Below, piece after piece: positions 53,837 to 62,698 of a DNA stretch of 64,000 nucleotides. A program made the translations under genes and the position numbers. Position 1 is the stretch's first letter. Each line of letters begins with the position of its first letter. The DNA is from SP197 sp965242595 (GTDB lineage: Bacteria; Pseudomonadota; Alphaproteobacteria; SP197): contig OZ251464.1 of NCBI GenBank assembly GCA_965242595.1, positions 1,798,001-1,862,000 on the forward strand, read 5' to 3'. The notes under the pieces were generated by a model. That model saw only the letters and a program-made list of their open reading frames with translations. It had not been told where the DNA came from and did no database searches.

Positions 53837-55231
53837 CAGGCGCTGGGCGCACGCGGCCAGACGCTGGCGCTGTTTCGCCAGCTCCAGCGCCATGACGCGG
53901 CGCAGGTTGCCGGTCACGTTGTCGAGATCCCGGCTTTTGCGCTTCACCAGGTGGGCGGGACGGGAGGCGAGATTGAGGCCAGCGACAACCCGCGCCAGCT
54001 CCCGCCTGCGGTCGTCCAGGCGGCGGCGGATGGCGGCTTCCAGAGCCCCGCCGCCGCGCTGCAACCGTTCGTCGGCCCGATGCAGCCGGGCAGCCAGGGC
54101 GGTCAGGCTTAGACCCGCAGAGGCGCGGGAAAGCGCCGCCCGTTTCAGGGCGATGGCGGGGCGGGCATGGACCAGGCGCTGGGCGCGCGCGGCCAGACGC
54201 TGGCGCCGTTGCGCCAGGCCCAGGGCCATGACGCGGCGCAGGCTGCCGGCAACGTTGTCCAGATCCTGGCTCTTGCGCTCTACCAGCCGGGCCGGATGGG
54301 CGAGGCCCCGCGCCAGAGACGCCAGCACGGAGCGCGACCGTTCCAGCAGGCGGGAGGCGGCCCCCACCAGACGCGCATCGCTCTCCAGCAGACGCGCCTC
54401 CAACTCCGCCTTCACGGGAACAGCCATCTCGGCCGCTGCCGTCGGCGTCGGCGCCCGACGGGCGGCGGCATGGTCCAGCAGGGTGGTGTCGCTCTCGTGG
54501 CCGATGGCCGAGATCACCGGAATCGCGCTCGCCGCCGCAGCACGCACCACCACCTCCTCGTTGAACGCCCACAGGTCTTCCGCGCTGCCGCCGCCACGGG
54601 CCACGATCAGAACATCCGGGCGCGGCACACCGCCGCCGCCGTCCAGGAGGTTGAAGCCGCGGATCGCCGCCGCCAACCCCTCGGCCGCGCCCTTGCCCTG
54701 AACCGGCGTCTCCCACCACAGAACATGGCACGGAAAGCGATCCCGCAGCCGGTGCATGATGTCGCGGATCGCCGCCCCGCTGGGCGAGGCGACCACACCG
54801 ACGGTGGACGGAAGATAGGGCAGTGGGCGCTTTCCGGCCTCATCGAACAGGCCTTCCGCTGCCAGCGCCTGGCGCCGTTTCTCCAGCAGCGCCATCAGCG
54901 CGCCGATGCCGGCCGGCGCCATGCTCTTGACCACCAGCTGGTATCTCGACCGACCTTGATAATAGGTGGTGAGGCGCCCGGTCGCCACCATCTCCAGGCC
55001 CTGTTCGGGCCGGTGGGCGAGGCGCAGGTTGGTCTGGCGAAAGGCGACGCATTCCAGCACCGCCCGCTCTTCCTTCATGGCGAAGTAGAGATGGCCCGAC
55101 GAGGGCGCGTTCACGCGCCCGATCTCGCCCCGAACCCGCACCCGGTCGAAGGCGCCTTCCATGGCGCGCTGAACCTTCCGCGAAAGCTCCATAACCCGGA
55201 ACTCCGGCAGGTTGTCCACCGCATCGTTCAT
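53237..55231 (-). CDS. xseA: Exonuclease VII large subunit fused in frame to signal peptidase II
   Basis: One uninterrupted 664-codon frame. Residues 1-about 300 are XseA: OB-fold start (LPEFRVMELSRKVQRAME, VRGEIG) and catalytic core VGVVASPSGAAIRDI, PDVLIVARGGGSAEDLW, PVISAIGHESDTTLLDHAAARRAPTPTAAAE. A long Arg-rich coiled coil follows, with a 112-residue internal duplication. The C-terminal domain with the usual PLxxLxRGYA motif is missing. From about residue 504 to the end the sequence is a complete LspA: four helices, NATDR and FNLADS carrying both aspartates. No stop codon or start codon with a Shine-Dalgarno separates them. It may be one fusion protein, or LspA may be made from an internal start. 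Confidence 0.85.
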   Translation of the reverse strand: MNDAVDNLPEFRVMELSRKVQRAMEGAFDRVRVRGEIGRVNAPSSGHLYFAMKEERAVLECVAFRQTNLRLAHRPEQGLEMVATGRLTTYYQGRSRYQLVVKSMAPAGIGALMALLEKRRQALAAEGLFDEAGKRPLPYLPSTVGVVASPSGAAIRDIMHRLRDRFPCHVLWWETPVQGKGAAEGLAAAIRGFNLLDGGGGVPRPDVLIVARGGGSAEDLWAFNEEVVVRAAAASAIPVISAIGHESDTTLLDHAAARRAPTPTAAAEMAVPVKAELEARLLESDARLVGAASRLLERSRSVLASLARGLAHPARLVERKSQDLDNVAGSLRRVMALGLAQRRQRLAARAQRLVHARPAIALKRAALSRASAGLSLTALAARLHRADERLQRGGGALEAAIRRRLDDRRRELARVVAGLNLASRPAHLVKRKSRDLDNVTGNLRRVMALELAKQRQRLAACAQRLVHPRAAIALKRAAPAHPDAGRAGSSDNGRRVPGGPPRPAWPLGLAAAAAVLLADQVSKVLLVGLLQENGFQPLEITSFFRLVMVRNTGIGFGLLAGGHELMRWLLVAFAGVAALALTLWMMRPGTGRLQGAALGLVVGGALGNATDRVLHGAVADFFEFHIAGWSWPAFNLADSAIVVGVAMLLVDALLAGGGGRKLGP
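53797..54305 (-). repeat. Two direct copies of about 170 bp inside xseA (period 336 bp)
   Basis: The segments 53797-53969 and 54133-54305 align almost end to end (for example GCCCGTTTCAGGGCGATGGC in both) with roughly 85 percent identity by eye. They encode RKSxDLDNVxGxLRRVMAL and RLVHxRxAIALKRAA twice, 112 residues apart. The repeat keeps the frame and lengthens the coiled coil next to the point where the XseA C-terminal domain is missing. Confidence 0.85.
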
Positions 55232-55250
55232 GCGCAGCGCGGGCGCGGGG

Positions 55251-58085
55251 TCATGCCTCCGGCCGGGCGACGACAGCGGCGCAGCGGCGGCAGAGCGCGT
55301 CTTCACCGACCTCGTCCAGCACCTTCCAGCAGCGGGCGCAGCGGCTGCCGCTGGCGCGCCCCACCTCCACCGCGATGCCGTCCACATCGTCCTGGCGGAA
55401 CGCGCCCGCCGGCCCCTCGCCTTCGACCAGGGTGACGGCGGAGGCGATCGCGATCTCCGCCACATCCTGGCCCGCCAGCGCCCGCAGATCGGCCGCCGTG
55501 GCATAGACCGTGGCATGGGCCTGAAGGCTGGCGCCGATGCGCTTTTCGCGCCGTTCCACCTCCATGGCGCCGGTGACGACGCGGCGCAGGCGGCGGACGG
55601 TCTGCCACCGGGCGGCCAGCCCATCGTCGCGCCATTCCTGCGGCAGCTGCGGGAACCGGCGGCGATGGACGCTTTCCCGCTCGCCGGGGAAGCGTTGCAG
55701 CCACGCCTCCTCGGCGGTGAAGCACAGGATGGGCGCCAGCCACGCCGTGAGGCAGGAGAACAGGCTGTCCAGCACACTGCGGCAGGCGCGGCGGCGCGGC
55801 GACGAGGCGGCGTCGCAATAGAGCGCATCCTTGCGGATGTCGAAATAGAAGGCCGACAGGTCGGCGGCGCAGAAATTGTGCAGGGCGGCGAACATGATGT
55901 GGAAGTCGAAATCGTCGCACGCCTTGCGGACGGTGCGGTCGAGCTCATGGAGGCGATGCAGCACCCAGCGCTCCAGCTCTGGCATGCGCGCCCGCTCCAG
56001 CCGCTCGCCTTCGTCGAAGCCGGCCAGATTGCCCAGCAGAAAGCGCAGGGTGTTGCGCAGGCGGCGATAATTGTCGCGCTGATAACCCAGGATTTCCTCG
56101 CCGATGCGCGGATCTTCGCTGTAATCGGCGCTGACCGCCCAGATTCTCAGCACATCGGCGCCATAGCGGTCGATCACCTGCTGCGGCGCCACGACATTGC
56201 CCAGCGATTTCGACATCTTGCGCCCCTGGCCATCGACCACGAAGCCGTGGGTCAGCACCGCATCGTAGGGCGCGCGGCCGCGAGTCGCCGCCGCCTCCAG
56301 CAGCGAGGAATGGAACCAGCCCCGGTGCTGATCCGAGCCTTCGAGATAGAGCGAGGCCGGCCAGACCAGATCGTCGCGCGCCTCCAGGACGAAGCTGTGG
56401 GTGGAGCCGGAATCGAACCACACATCCAGAATGTCGAAGACCTGCTCGAAATCGTCGGCATCGCGCTCCGGCCCCAGGAAGCGTTGCGGCGCAGCCCGGA
56501 ACCAGACATCGGCGCCCTCTTCCTCCACCGCCCCCGCGATGCGATCGATCACCTTCCGGTCGCGCAGCGGCTCGCCGCTTTCCTTGTGGACGAAGACGGC
56601 CAGCGGCACGCCCCAGGCCCGCTGGCGCGAAAGCACCCAATCCGGCCGCGCCTCGATCATGGCGCGGATGCGGGCCTGGCCGGAACGCGGCACCCAGCGG
56701 GTGGCATCGATGGCGGCCAGCGCCTTGTGCCGCAGCCCGCAAGCCTCCATCGACACGAACCACTGGCGGGTGTTTCGGAAGATGAGCGGCGCCTTGGAAC
56801 GCCACGAATGGGGATAGCTGTGGGTGAGGCGTCCGGTGGCCAGCAGATGGGCGCTTTCGGCCAGCGCTTGACCGACGCGCCGGTTGGCATCGCCCTCGGC
56901 GCCGTCCCCGGTCAGCACACGGGCGCCGGCGAAGAGCGGAACATGGTCCAGATAGGCGCCGTCTTCGCCCACCGTCTGCGGCACTTCGATGCCATGGGCC
57001 GTGCCCAGCGCCCAATCGTCGGCACCGTGGCCGGGCGCGATATGGACGAAGCCGGTGCCCTGATCCAGGGTGACATGGCCGCCCGGCAACAGCGGCACAT
57101 CGAAATCGTAGCCCTGGCCGCGCAGGGGATGGGCGCACAGCGTGCCGGCCAGGGCGCGGCCCTCATAACGGGCGCGCTCGCGCCAGCCGGCGATGGCACA
57201 GCGCGCCGCCGTGGCCGCCACCAGCGGGGCGGCCAGCAGCAGCCTGAGCCCCGGCGCCACCCGCGCGCCCTCGCCCACCTCTGTCACCTCGATCAGGCGA
57301 TAGTCGAAGCCCTCGCCATAGGCGATGGCGCGGTTGCCGGGGATGGTCCAGGGCGTGGTGGTCCAGATCGCGACCGCGGCATCGGCCAGCCCGGCCACGG
57401 GCGACGATGCCACCGGAAAGGCGACATCGACGGTGGGCGAACTGCGGTCGTGATATTCGATCTCGGCCTCGGCCAGCGCCGTGCGCTCGACGCAGGACCA
57501 CATGACCGGCTTGGAGCCGCGATAAAGCTCGCCCGACATGATGAACTTGCCCAGCTCGCGCACGATCTGCGCCTCGGCTGCGAAGCTCATGGTGGTGTAG
57601 GGATCGTCCCAATTGCCGATCACGCCCAGCCGCTTGAACTCTTCCTTCTGGATACCGATCCAGCGTTCGGCGAATTCGCGGCATTCGCGTCGGAACTCAA
57701 TGATATCGACCTGATCCTTTTTCCTGCCCTCGGCGCGGTATCGTTCCTCGATCTTCCATTCGATGGGCAGGCCGTGGCAGTCCCAGCCGGGGACGTAATT
57801 GGCGTCGGCCCCCAGCATCTGCTGCGAGCGGTTGATGACGTCCTTCAAAATCTTGTTGAGGGCATGGCCGATATGCAGGTGGCCGTTGGCATAGGGCGGG
57901 CCGTCGTGCAGAACGAAGGGCCGGCGCCCGCGCGCATCGGCCCGCAGCAGGCCGAACAGATCGATGGCATCCCAGCGGGCCAGAATCTCCGGCTCGCGCT
58001 GCGGCAGGCTCCCGCGCATGGGGAAATCGGTCCGGGGCAGGAACAGACTGGATCGGTAATCGGGGGGCGATCTGTCGGCGGTCAT
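55251..58085 (-). CDS. ileS: Isoleucyl-tRNA synthetase
   Basis: The 944-residue class Ia synthetase has HIGH at residues 71-74 (GHLHIGHAL), PGWDCHGLPIEWK, the CP1 editing domain, and KMSKSLGNVV. The C-terminal zinc-finger (CARCWKVLDEVGEDALCRRC) is present. The xseA-lspA ATG lies 19 nt after its stop, and ribF ends 156 nt upstream. ileS followed by lspA is the common order, here interrupted by xseA. Confidence 0.96.
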   Translation of the reverse strand: MTADRSPPDYRSSLFLPRTDFPMRGSLPQREPEILARWDAIDLFGLLRADARGRRPFVLHDGPPYANGHLHIGHALNKILKDVINRSQQMLGADANYVPGWDCHGLPIEWKIEERYRAEGRKKDQVDIIEFRRECREFAERWIGIQKEEFKRLGVIGNWDDPYTTMSFAAEAQIVRELGKFIMSGELYRGSKPVMWSCVERTALAEAEIEYHDRSSPTVDVAFPVASSPVAGLADAAVAIWTTTPWTIPGNRAIAYGEGFDYRLIEVTEVGEGARVAPGLRLLLAAPLVAATAARCAIAGWRERARYEGRALAGTLCAHPLRGQGYDFDVPLLPGGHVTLDQGTGFVHIAPGHGADDWALGTAHGIEVPQTVGEDGAYLDHVPLFAGARVLTGDGAEGDANRRVGQALAESAHLLATGRLTHSYPHSWRSKAPLIFRNTRQWFVSMEACGLRHKALAAIDATRWVPRSGQARIRAMIEARPDWVLSRQRAWGVPLAVFVHKESGEPLRDRKVIDRIAGAVEEEGADVWFRAAPQRFLGPERDADDFEQVFDILDVWFDSGSTHSFVLEARDDLVWPASLYLEGSDQHRGWFHSSLLEAAATRGRAPYDAVLTHGFVVDGQGRKMSKSLGNVVAPQQVIDRYGADVLRIWAVSADYSEDPRIGEEILGYQRDNYRRLRNTLRFLLGNLAGFDEGERLERARMPELERWVLHRLHELDRTVRKACDDFDFHIMFAALHNFCAADLSAFYFDIRKDALYCDAASSPRRRACRSVLDSLFSCLTAWLAPILCFTAEEAWLQRFPGERESVHRRRFPQLPQEWRDDGLAARWQTVRRLRRVVTGAMEVERREKRIGASLQAHATVYATAADLRALAGQDVAEIAIASAVTLVEGEGPAGAFRQDDVDGIAVEVGRASGSRCARCWKVLDEVGEDALCRRCAAVVARPEA

Positions 58086-58241
58086 GGCAGGGCGTCCGGC
58101 GGCGGTGCAACGGTGGTGGAAACGGCAGCCCTCCGGCCCTTGCGCACGGGTTCCGCGTTTTGCGGCGCCAGCGCTCTCCGGTACTCTCCCGCCATGGCGC
58201 GCCTCCCTATCACCGGCCCCGTCCGGAGTCGAGACTGGCGC

Positions 58242-59222
58242 TCAGGCCTGTGGCAGTTCGCCGCAACGCGAGGGCGAACGCCCGTGAAGGCCGGAGAGCA
58301 GATCGCGGGCGCGCTGGCAATCCTCCCCCATGCGCCGGGCCAGGGTGGCGGCGTCCCGAAAGGCCATGTCCTTCCGGACCCGCGCCACGAAGGCGATGCG
58401 CAGGCGCCGGCCGTAGAGGTCGCCGGCGAAATCGAACAGATGGGTCTCCAGCGCCACGCTTTCGCCGCCGAAGGTGGGGCGGGTGCCGATATAGGCGGCG
58501 GCGTCGTGCCAGAGGGTGGCCCCGCCCGCCACGATGCCGGCGCGGACCGCATAGATGCCGGGGCCGGGATGCAGCATGCCGTCCAGGGCATGGTTGGCGG
58601 TGGGAAAGCCCAGCTTGCGCCCCCGTCCGAAGCCGGTCTGGACGCGGCCTTCGAACTCCCACAGATGGCCCAGCAGTTGGGCCGCCTCGCCCACCTGCCC
58701 GCGCCGCAGCAAGACGCGGATTTCGGTGGAGGACACCTTGCGCCCGAGATGGGCGAAGGCGGGAACCTGGGTATAGCCGAAACCCTCCATCCCGGCCATG
58801 CGGGCCAGAACGCAGGCGTTGCCGCGCCGGCCCCGCCCGAAGGCAAAGCCGGGGCCGGTGACGACATGGCGCACGGCCAGGCCATCCACCAGGCAGGAAA
58901 CGACGAAATCCTGGGCCAGCCTGCCCGCCATGGCCGGGCCGAAACCCAGCACCACCATCACATCCAGGCCCATGGCGGCGAACAGCCGCGCCTTGCTGCG
59001 CAACGGTGTCAGCCGAAAGGGCGCCGTGCCGGTCTGAAAGAAGGAGCGCGGATGGGGTTCGAAGGTGACGGCGCCCGCCGGGGCGCCCAGATCGTCTGCC
59101 AGGGCGCGGGCGCGGGCGATAACGCTGCGATGGCCGCGGTGGACACCGTCGAAATTGCCCAGCGCCATCACGGCGCCGCGCAGCGCCGCCGGCATGGCTT
59201 CGACATGGCGCTGGATGCGCAT
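58242..59222 (-). CDS. ribF: Bifunctional riboflavin kinase/FAD synthetase
   Basis: The 326-residue enzyme makes FMN and FAD. The N-terminal nucleotidyltransferase shows ALGNFDGVHRGH (HxGH-like), VTFEPHPRSFF and the SSTEIRxLL motif. The C-terminal flavokinase has GRKLGFPTAN and YIGTRPTFGG, ending with RIAFVARVRKDMAF. The ATG at 59222 matches the family N-terminus, and a GTG at 59264 would add 14 residues. It heads the ribF-ileS-xseA/lspA run. The 158-bp gap to the divergent tRNA probably holds its promoter. Confidence 0.94.
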   Translation of the reverse strand: MRIQRHVEAMPAALRGAVMALGNFDGVHRGHRSVIARARALADDLGAPAGAVTFEPHPRSFFQTGTAPFRLTPLRSKARLFAAMGLDVMVVLGFGPAMAGRLAQDFVVSCLVDGLAVRHVVTGPGFAFGRGRRGNACVLARMAGMEGFGYTQVPAFAHLGRKVSSTEIRVLLRRGQVGEAAQLLGHLWEFEGRVQTGFGRGRKLGFPTANHALDGMLHPGPGIYAVRAGIVAGGATLWHDAAAYIGTRPTFGGESVALETHLFDFAGDLYGRRLRIAFVARVRKDMAFRDAATLARRMGEDCQRARDLLSGLHGRSPSRCGELPQA

Positions 59223-59380
59223 GAGGCGTTGGTAGCGCCCGAAAGGCGGCAAGACAACTGTCACCCCGGCACCGCCCCGGACGCGCGCGCCCATGAGCGC
59301 CCCAGGAAGCGAAGCGGGAATCCCATGGCGCGCGCCGCTTGACCGCGCCTTGCCGGGCCGCCAATCTCCGCCGGCGCGGC

Positions 59381-59464
59381 GCCTCTGTGGCGGAACCGGT
59401 AGACGCGGCAGACTCAAAATCTGCTTCCGGCAACGGAGTGGGGGTTCGAGTCCCTCCAGGGGCA
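59381..59464 (+). tRNA. tRNA-Leu(CAA)
   Basis: An 84-nt cloverleaf. The acceptor stem pairs GCCTCTG with CAGGGGC with one G-U. The D-arm contains GGTAGACGC, the anticodon stem GCAGA/TCTGC has loop CTCAAAA (anticodon CAA, reading UUG), a long class II variable arm follows, and the T-loop reads GGTTCGAGTCC. The genomic 3' end is CCG rather than CCA, so CCA is added afterwards. The next gene starts 40 bp downstream. Confidence 0.95.
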
Positions 59465-59504
59465 CCGCCGCAGGCGAATCCAGGGGACACCACGGGATAC
59501 CAGG

Positions 59505-61283
59505 ATGAGATCGCGCCCCGAGATCGTCGGCACTTTCGGTGTCGCGGCCACCACCCACTGGCAGGCCTCGGCCGCCGCCATGGCGATGCTGGAAAAAGGC
59601 GGCAACGCCTTCGACGCCGCCGTCGCCGCCGGCACCGTCCTCCACATCGTCGAGCCGGACCAGAACGGCCCCGGCGGCGAGGTGCCGCTGCTGCTGTGGA
59701 GCGCGCGCAAGCGCAAGGTGGAGGCGATCTGCGGCCAGGGCACGGCACCGGCCGCCGCCGAGGCCGCCCGCCTTGCCGCCATGGGCTTCGACATCATGCC
59801 CGGCACCGGCCATCTGCCGGCCGTGGTGCCGGGCAGCTTCGGGGCCTGGATGCTGCTGCTGCGCGACTATGGCAGCCTGACGCCGGGCGAGGTGCTGGCG
59901 CCCGCCATCGCCATCGCCCGCCAGGGTTTCCTGCTCACCCCCACCGTGGCCGATCTGCTGGCCGGGGCGCAAGGCTTCATGGCCGAACACTGGCCCAGCT
60001 CCGCCGCAGCCTATCTGCCCGGCGGCGCCGCGCCCGCCGCCGGCAGCCTCTACCGCCTGCCGCAGCAGGCCGACACCTTCGAGAGGCTGTGCCGCGAGGC
60101 CGAAGCCGCCGGCAGCGACCGCCAGGAACAGGCCGAAGCCGCCCGCCGCGCCTGGTATCGGGGCTTCGTCGCCGAGGCCATCGACCGCTTCATGCGCCAG
60201 CCGGTCATGGACACCAGCGGCGAAGCCCATGCCGGCCTTATGACCGGCGACGATCTCGCCCACTGGCAGCCCAGCGTCGAGGAGCCGCTCAGCCACAGCT
60301 GGGGCGCCTGGACGGTCTGCAAGGCCGGCCCCTGGTCGCAAGGCCCGGTGTTCCTCCAGCAGCTGGCCCTGCTGGAAGGCTTCGATCTCGCCGCCATGGA
60401 CCCGCAAGGGCCGGATATCGTCCACACGGTGCAGGAATGCGCCAAGCTCGCCTTCGCCGACCGCGAGGCCTTCTATGGCGATCCCCGCTTCGTCGATGTG
60501 CCGCTCGAACGGCTGCTGTCGGCGGATTACAACCGCCAGCGCCGCCGCCTGGTGGGCGCGCAGGCGCGGATGGACCTGCCGGCGGGCGATATCCCCGGCT
60601 TCGGCGGCGCGCCGGCCCTGCGGCCATGGGGTTCCACCGCCATCCCCTGCCCAGAGCCGGGCGGTGGCGTGGCCGGGGCGGCGGCGCTGGGGGCCGAAAG
60701 GCACGGCGATACCTGCCATTTCGACATTGTGGACCGCTGGGGCAACATGGTCTCGGGCACGCCTTCGGGCGGCTGGCTTTCCGGCGCGCCGGCGGTGCCG
60801 GGGCTGGGCTTTCCCGTCTCCGTGCGCGGGCAGATGTTCTCGCTGGACGAAGGCCACCCCAATTGCATCCGCCCCGGCAAGCGCCCGCGCACCACCCTGA
60901 CGCCCGGCCTGGCGCTCCATGACGGCGAACCCCGCCTCGTCTTCGGCACCCCGGGCGGCGACCATCAGGACCAATGGGCGCTGCATGCCTTCCTGCGCCA
61001 TGCGGTCTTCGGCATGGGCCTGCAACAGGCGCTGGACGCGCCCAGCTTCCACAGCGACCACATGCCCAGCTCCTTCTTCCCGCGCGAATGGCGCCCGGGC
61101 CATCTGGCGGTGGAAGATCACCTGCCCGCCGCCACCCTGGACGAACTGAAAAGGCGCGGCCACCGGCTGGAGATCGCCCCGCGCTGGAGCCACTATAATT
61201 CCATGACCATGGCTTGGCGCCGGGGCGGCATGCTGCGGGCGGCCGCCAGCCCCCGCCGCCAGTGCTACGCCGTGGGCAGGTAG
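59505..61283 (+). CDS. Gamma-glutamyltransferase family protein
   Basis: A 592-residue Ntn hydrolase of the GGT/cephalosporin acylase family. ATTHWQASAAAMAMLEKGGNAFDAAVAAG is the GGT N-terminal block, and VVPGSFGAWM and DLAHW follow. The autoproteolytic nucleophile is the Thr in RHGDTCHFDIVDRWGNMVSGTPSGGW, where the usual TTH is TCH. RPRTTLTPGLALHDGEP and GTPGGDHQDQW complete the small subunit. No signal peptide is seen, unlike typical periplasmic GGT, so it may be a cytoplasmic acylase. The stop abuts the ATG of an enolase-superfamily gene, so the two probably work on one substrate. Confidence 0.88.
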   Translation: MRSRPEIVGTFGVAATTHWQASAAAMAMLEKGGNAFDAAVAAGTVLHIVEPDQNGPGGEVPLLLWSARKRKVEAICGQGTAPAAAEAARLAAMGFDIMPGTGHLPAVVPGSFGAWMLLLRDYGSLTPGEVLAPAIAIARQGFLLTPTVADLLAGAQGFMAEHWPSSAAAYLPGGAAPAAGSLYRLPQQADTFERLCREAEAAGSDRQEQAEAARRAWYRGFVAEAIDRFMRQPVMDTSGEAHAGLMTGDDLAHWQPSVEEPLSHSWGAWTVCKAGPWSQGPVFLQQLALLEGFDLAAMDPQGPDIVHTVQECAKLAFADREAFYGDPRFVDVPLERLLSADYNRQRRRLVGAQARMDLPAGDIPGFGGAPALRPWGSTAIPCPEPGGGVAGAAALGAERHGDTCHFDIVDRWGNMVSGTPSGGWLSGAPAVPGLGFPVSVRGQMFSLDEGHPNCIRPGKRPRTTLTPGLALHDGEPRLVFGTPGGDHQDQWALHAFLRHAVFGMGLQQALDAPSFHSDHMPSSFFPREWRPGHLAVEDHLPAATLDELKRRGHRLEIAPRWSHYNSMTMAWRRGGMLRAAASPRRQCYAVGR

Positions 61284-62441
61284 ATGAAAATCGCGCGCAT
61301 CGTCGCCGCGCCGCTGCGGGCAGATTCGCCGCTCGGGCGCGCCGCCACGCCGCGCCTCAGCGCCTATCGCGACAGCGACGCCGTCAACACCCTGGCCCGC
61401 TATCGCGAGTTCTCCGGGCGCGGCCGCTATGGCAGCCCTTGGCCGGCGGTGCTCTGCCTCGCCTTCACCGAGGACGGCAGCTGGGGCGTGGGCATCACCG
61501 ATCACGCCGGGCCGGTGGTGCCGCTGATCAACGATGGCCTCGCGCCGCTGCTGGCGGGCGAAAGCGCCATGGCAACCGAACGGCTGTGGGAGATGATGTT
61601 CCGCCATGTCGCCATGTTCGGGGCCGCCGGTGGCATCGCGGGCTGCGCGCTGGCCGCCATCGATCTGGCGCTGTGGGATCTCAAGGGCAAGCTGCTGGCC
61701 CGCCCGGTCTGGCAGCTGCTGGGCGGGCCGGCCCATGCCAGCGTCGCCTGCTACGGCACCGGCCAGGATGCGGCCCAGTTGCTGGAGCTGGGCTTCGAAG
61801 CGGTCAAGCTGACCTGCCCGCTGGCCGAGGCGCAGGGCGCACAAGCCATCGACGCGGCCGAGGCGCTGGTCGCTCGCGCCCGCCAGGCCATGGGCGACGG
61901 GCGCGAGCTGATGCTGGATTGCTGGCCGGTCAGCGATGCCGAGTTCACCGTCCGCCTGGCCGAAAGGCTGCGCCCCTACCGGCTGAAATGGCTGGAAGAC
62001 TTCCTCCACCCCGACGATCTGGCCGGCCTGGAAGATGTGCGCCGCCGCCTGCCCTGGCAAACCCTGGCCTCGGGCGAGCGCTGGCCCACCCATCTGCCCT
62101 TCGGCGAGGTGGCCCGCCGGCGCACTCTGGACATCCTGCAGCCCGACATCCGCTGGTCCGGCGGCGCCACCGCCTGCGTCAAAATCGGCCATATCGCCGA
62201 GGGCGCCGGTCTGCAGCTGGCGCTCCACGGCGGCGCCAACGACGCCTATGGCCAGCATCTCTGCTATGCCCTGCCGACCAATCTGTGGGGCGAGTTCCTG
62301 CCCGCCGAATCCCCGCGCGAACCGGGCTGGCGGGCCACCCCCGGCATGGCCCAGCCCAAAGCGGGCCACCTCGTCCCCGGCGACGCCCCCGGCTTCGGCA
62401 TCGAAGCGACGCTGGACGAGCTGGAGGCGATGGCGGGCTGA
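61284..62441 (+). CDS. Mandelate racemase/enolase superfamily protein (rhamnonate dehydratase-like)
   Basis: A 385-residue enolase superfamily member. The beta-barrel shows Asp in LMLDCWPVSD, the Glu ligands in KWLEDFLHPDD and ASGERWPTH, then DILQPDIRWSGG, and the catalytic His in LALHGGAND. These resemble L-rhamnonate dehydratases (LDCWxSxD, KWxEE, TxGE, and QPDxxWxGG blocks), which remove water from acid sugars. An AT-rich start directly after the GGT stop suggests tight coupling. The acid-sugar or other substrate is uncertain. Confidence 0.88.
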   Translation: MKIARIVAAPLRADSPLGRAATPRLSAYRDSDAVNTLARYREFSGRGRYGSPWPAVLCLAFTEDGSWGVGITDHAGPVVPLINDGLAPLLAGESAMATERLWEMMFRHVAMFGAAGGIAGCALAAIDLALWDLKGKLLARPVWQLLGGPAHASVACYGTGQDAAQLLELGFEAVKLTCPLAEAQGAQAIDAAEALVARARQAMGDGRELMLDCWPVSDAEFTVRLAERLRPYRLKWLEDFLHPDDLAGLEDVRRRLPWQTLASGERWPTHLPFGEVARRRTLDILQPDIRWSGGATACVKIGHIAEGAGLQLALHGGANDAYGQHLCYALPTNLWGEFLPAESPREPGWRATPGMAQPKAGHLVPGDAPGFGIEATLDELEAMAG

Positions 62442-62520
62442 ACGCTCCCAAACGGCGCCCCGCCCGCACAGCCGCGCACATTCCTGTTGACGCCCCCGCG
62501 CGCGCCACCCAAAGTTGCAC

Positions 62521-62651
62521 TTGCAGACATCAACGGGTCCCGCTTCGTCGGGCTGCCCGCTGAATAGAACAGCCTTTGACCCGGCAAGGGGTAGCTCCCC
62601 ACGCCCGGCGAATAGGCGGGGACTGTCCACGTACCCGTGTGATGTCTGCAA
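62521..62651 (+). promoter_or_regulatory. Structured leader upstream of the TbpB-like lipoprotein
   Basis: TTGCAGACATCA (62521-62532) pairs perfectly with TGATGTCTGCAA (62640-62651). After a 1-nt bulge ACGGG (62533-62537) pairs with CCCGT (62634-62638), giving a 17-bp closing stem. Inside lie hairpins CCCG/CGGG at 62539-62552 and GGGG/CCCC at 62588-62600. The latter competes with pairing of the same CCCC to GGGG at 62618-62621. This is riboswitch-like architecture, 47 nt before the ATG. No known riboswitch class was recognised. Confidence 0.5.
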
Positions 62652-62698
62652 CGGCCCGGCACCCGCCGGCGCCGAGGCAACCGGCACGGGAGACAGCC

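Noticed and set aside
55949..57138. Minus-strand frames inside ileS resembling Arg/Gly-rich proteins
   Set aside because: They are alternate frames of ileS without start signals or motifs.
55212..59342. Plus-strand open frame of more than 1370 codons
   Set aside because: Antisense to ileS and ribF. The composition is repetitive His/Gln/Gly/Ala and carries no domain.
59381..59504. tRNA-Leu as an integration site with a mobile element
   Set aside because: No integrase, direct repeat of the tRNA 3' end or foreign composition was found downstream.
59223..62687. Minus-strand open frame continuing upstream of ribF
   Set aside because: It is antisense to the tRNA, the GGT-family and enolase-superfamily genes. 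Only the ribF part matches a protein family.
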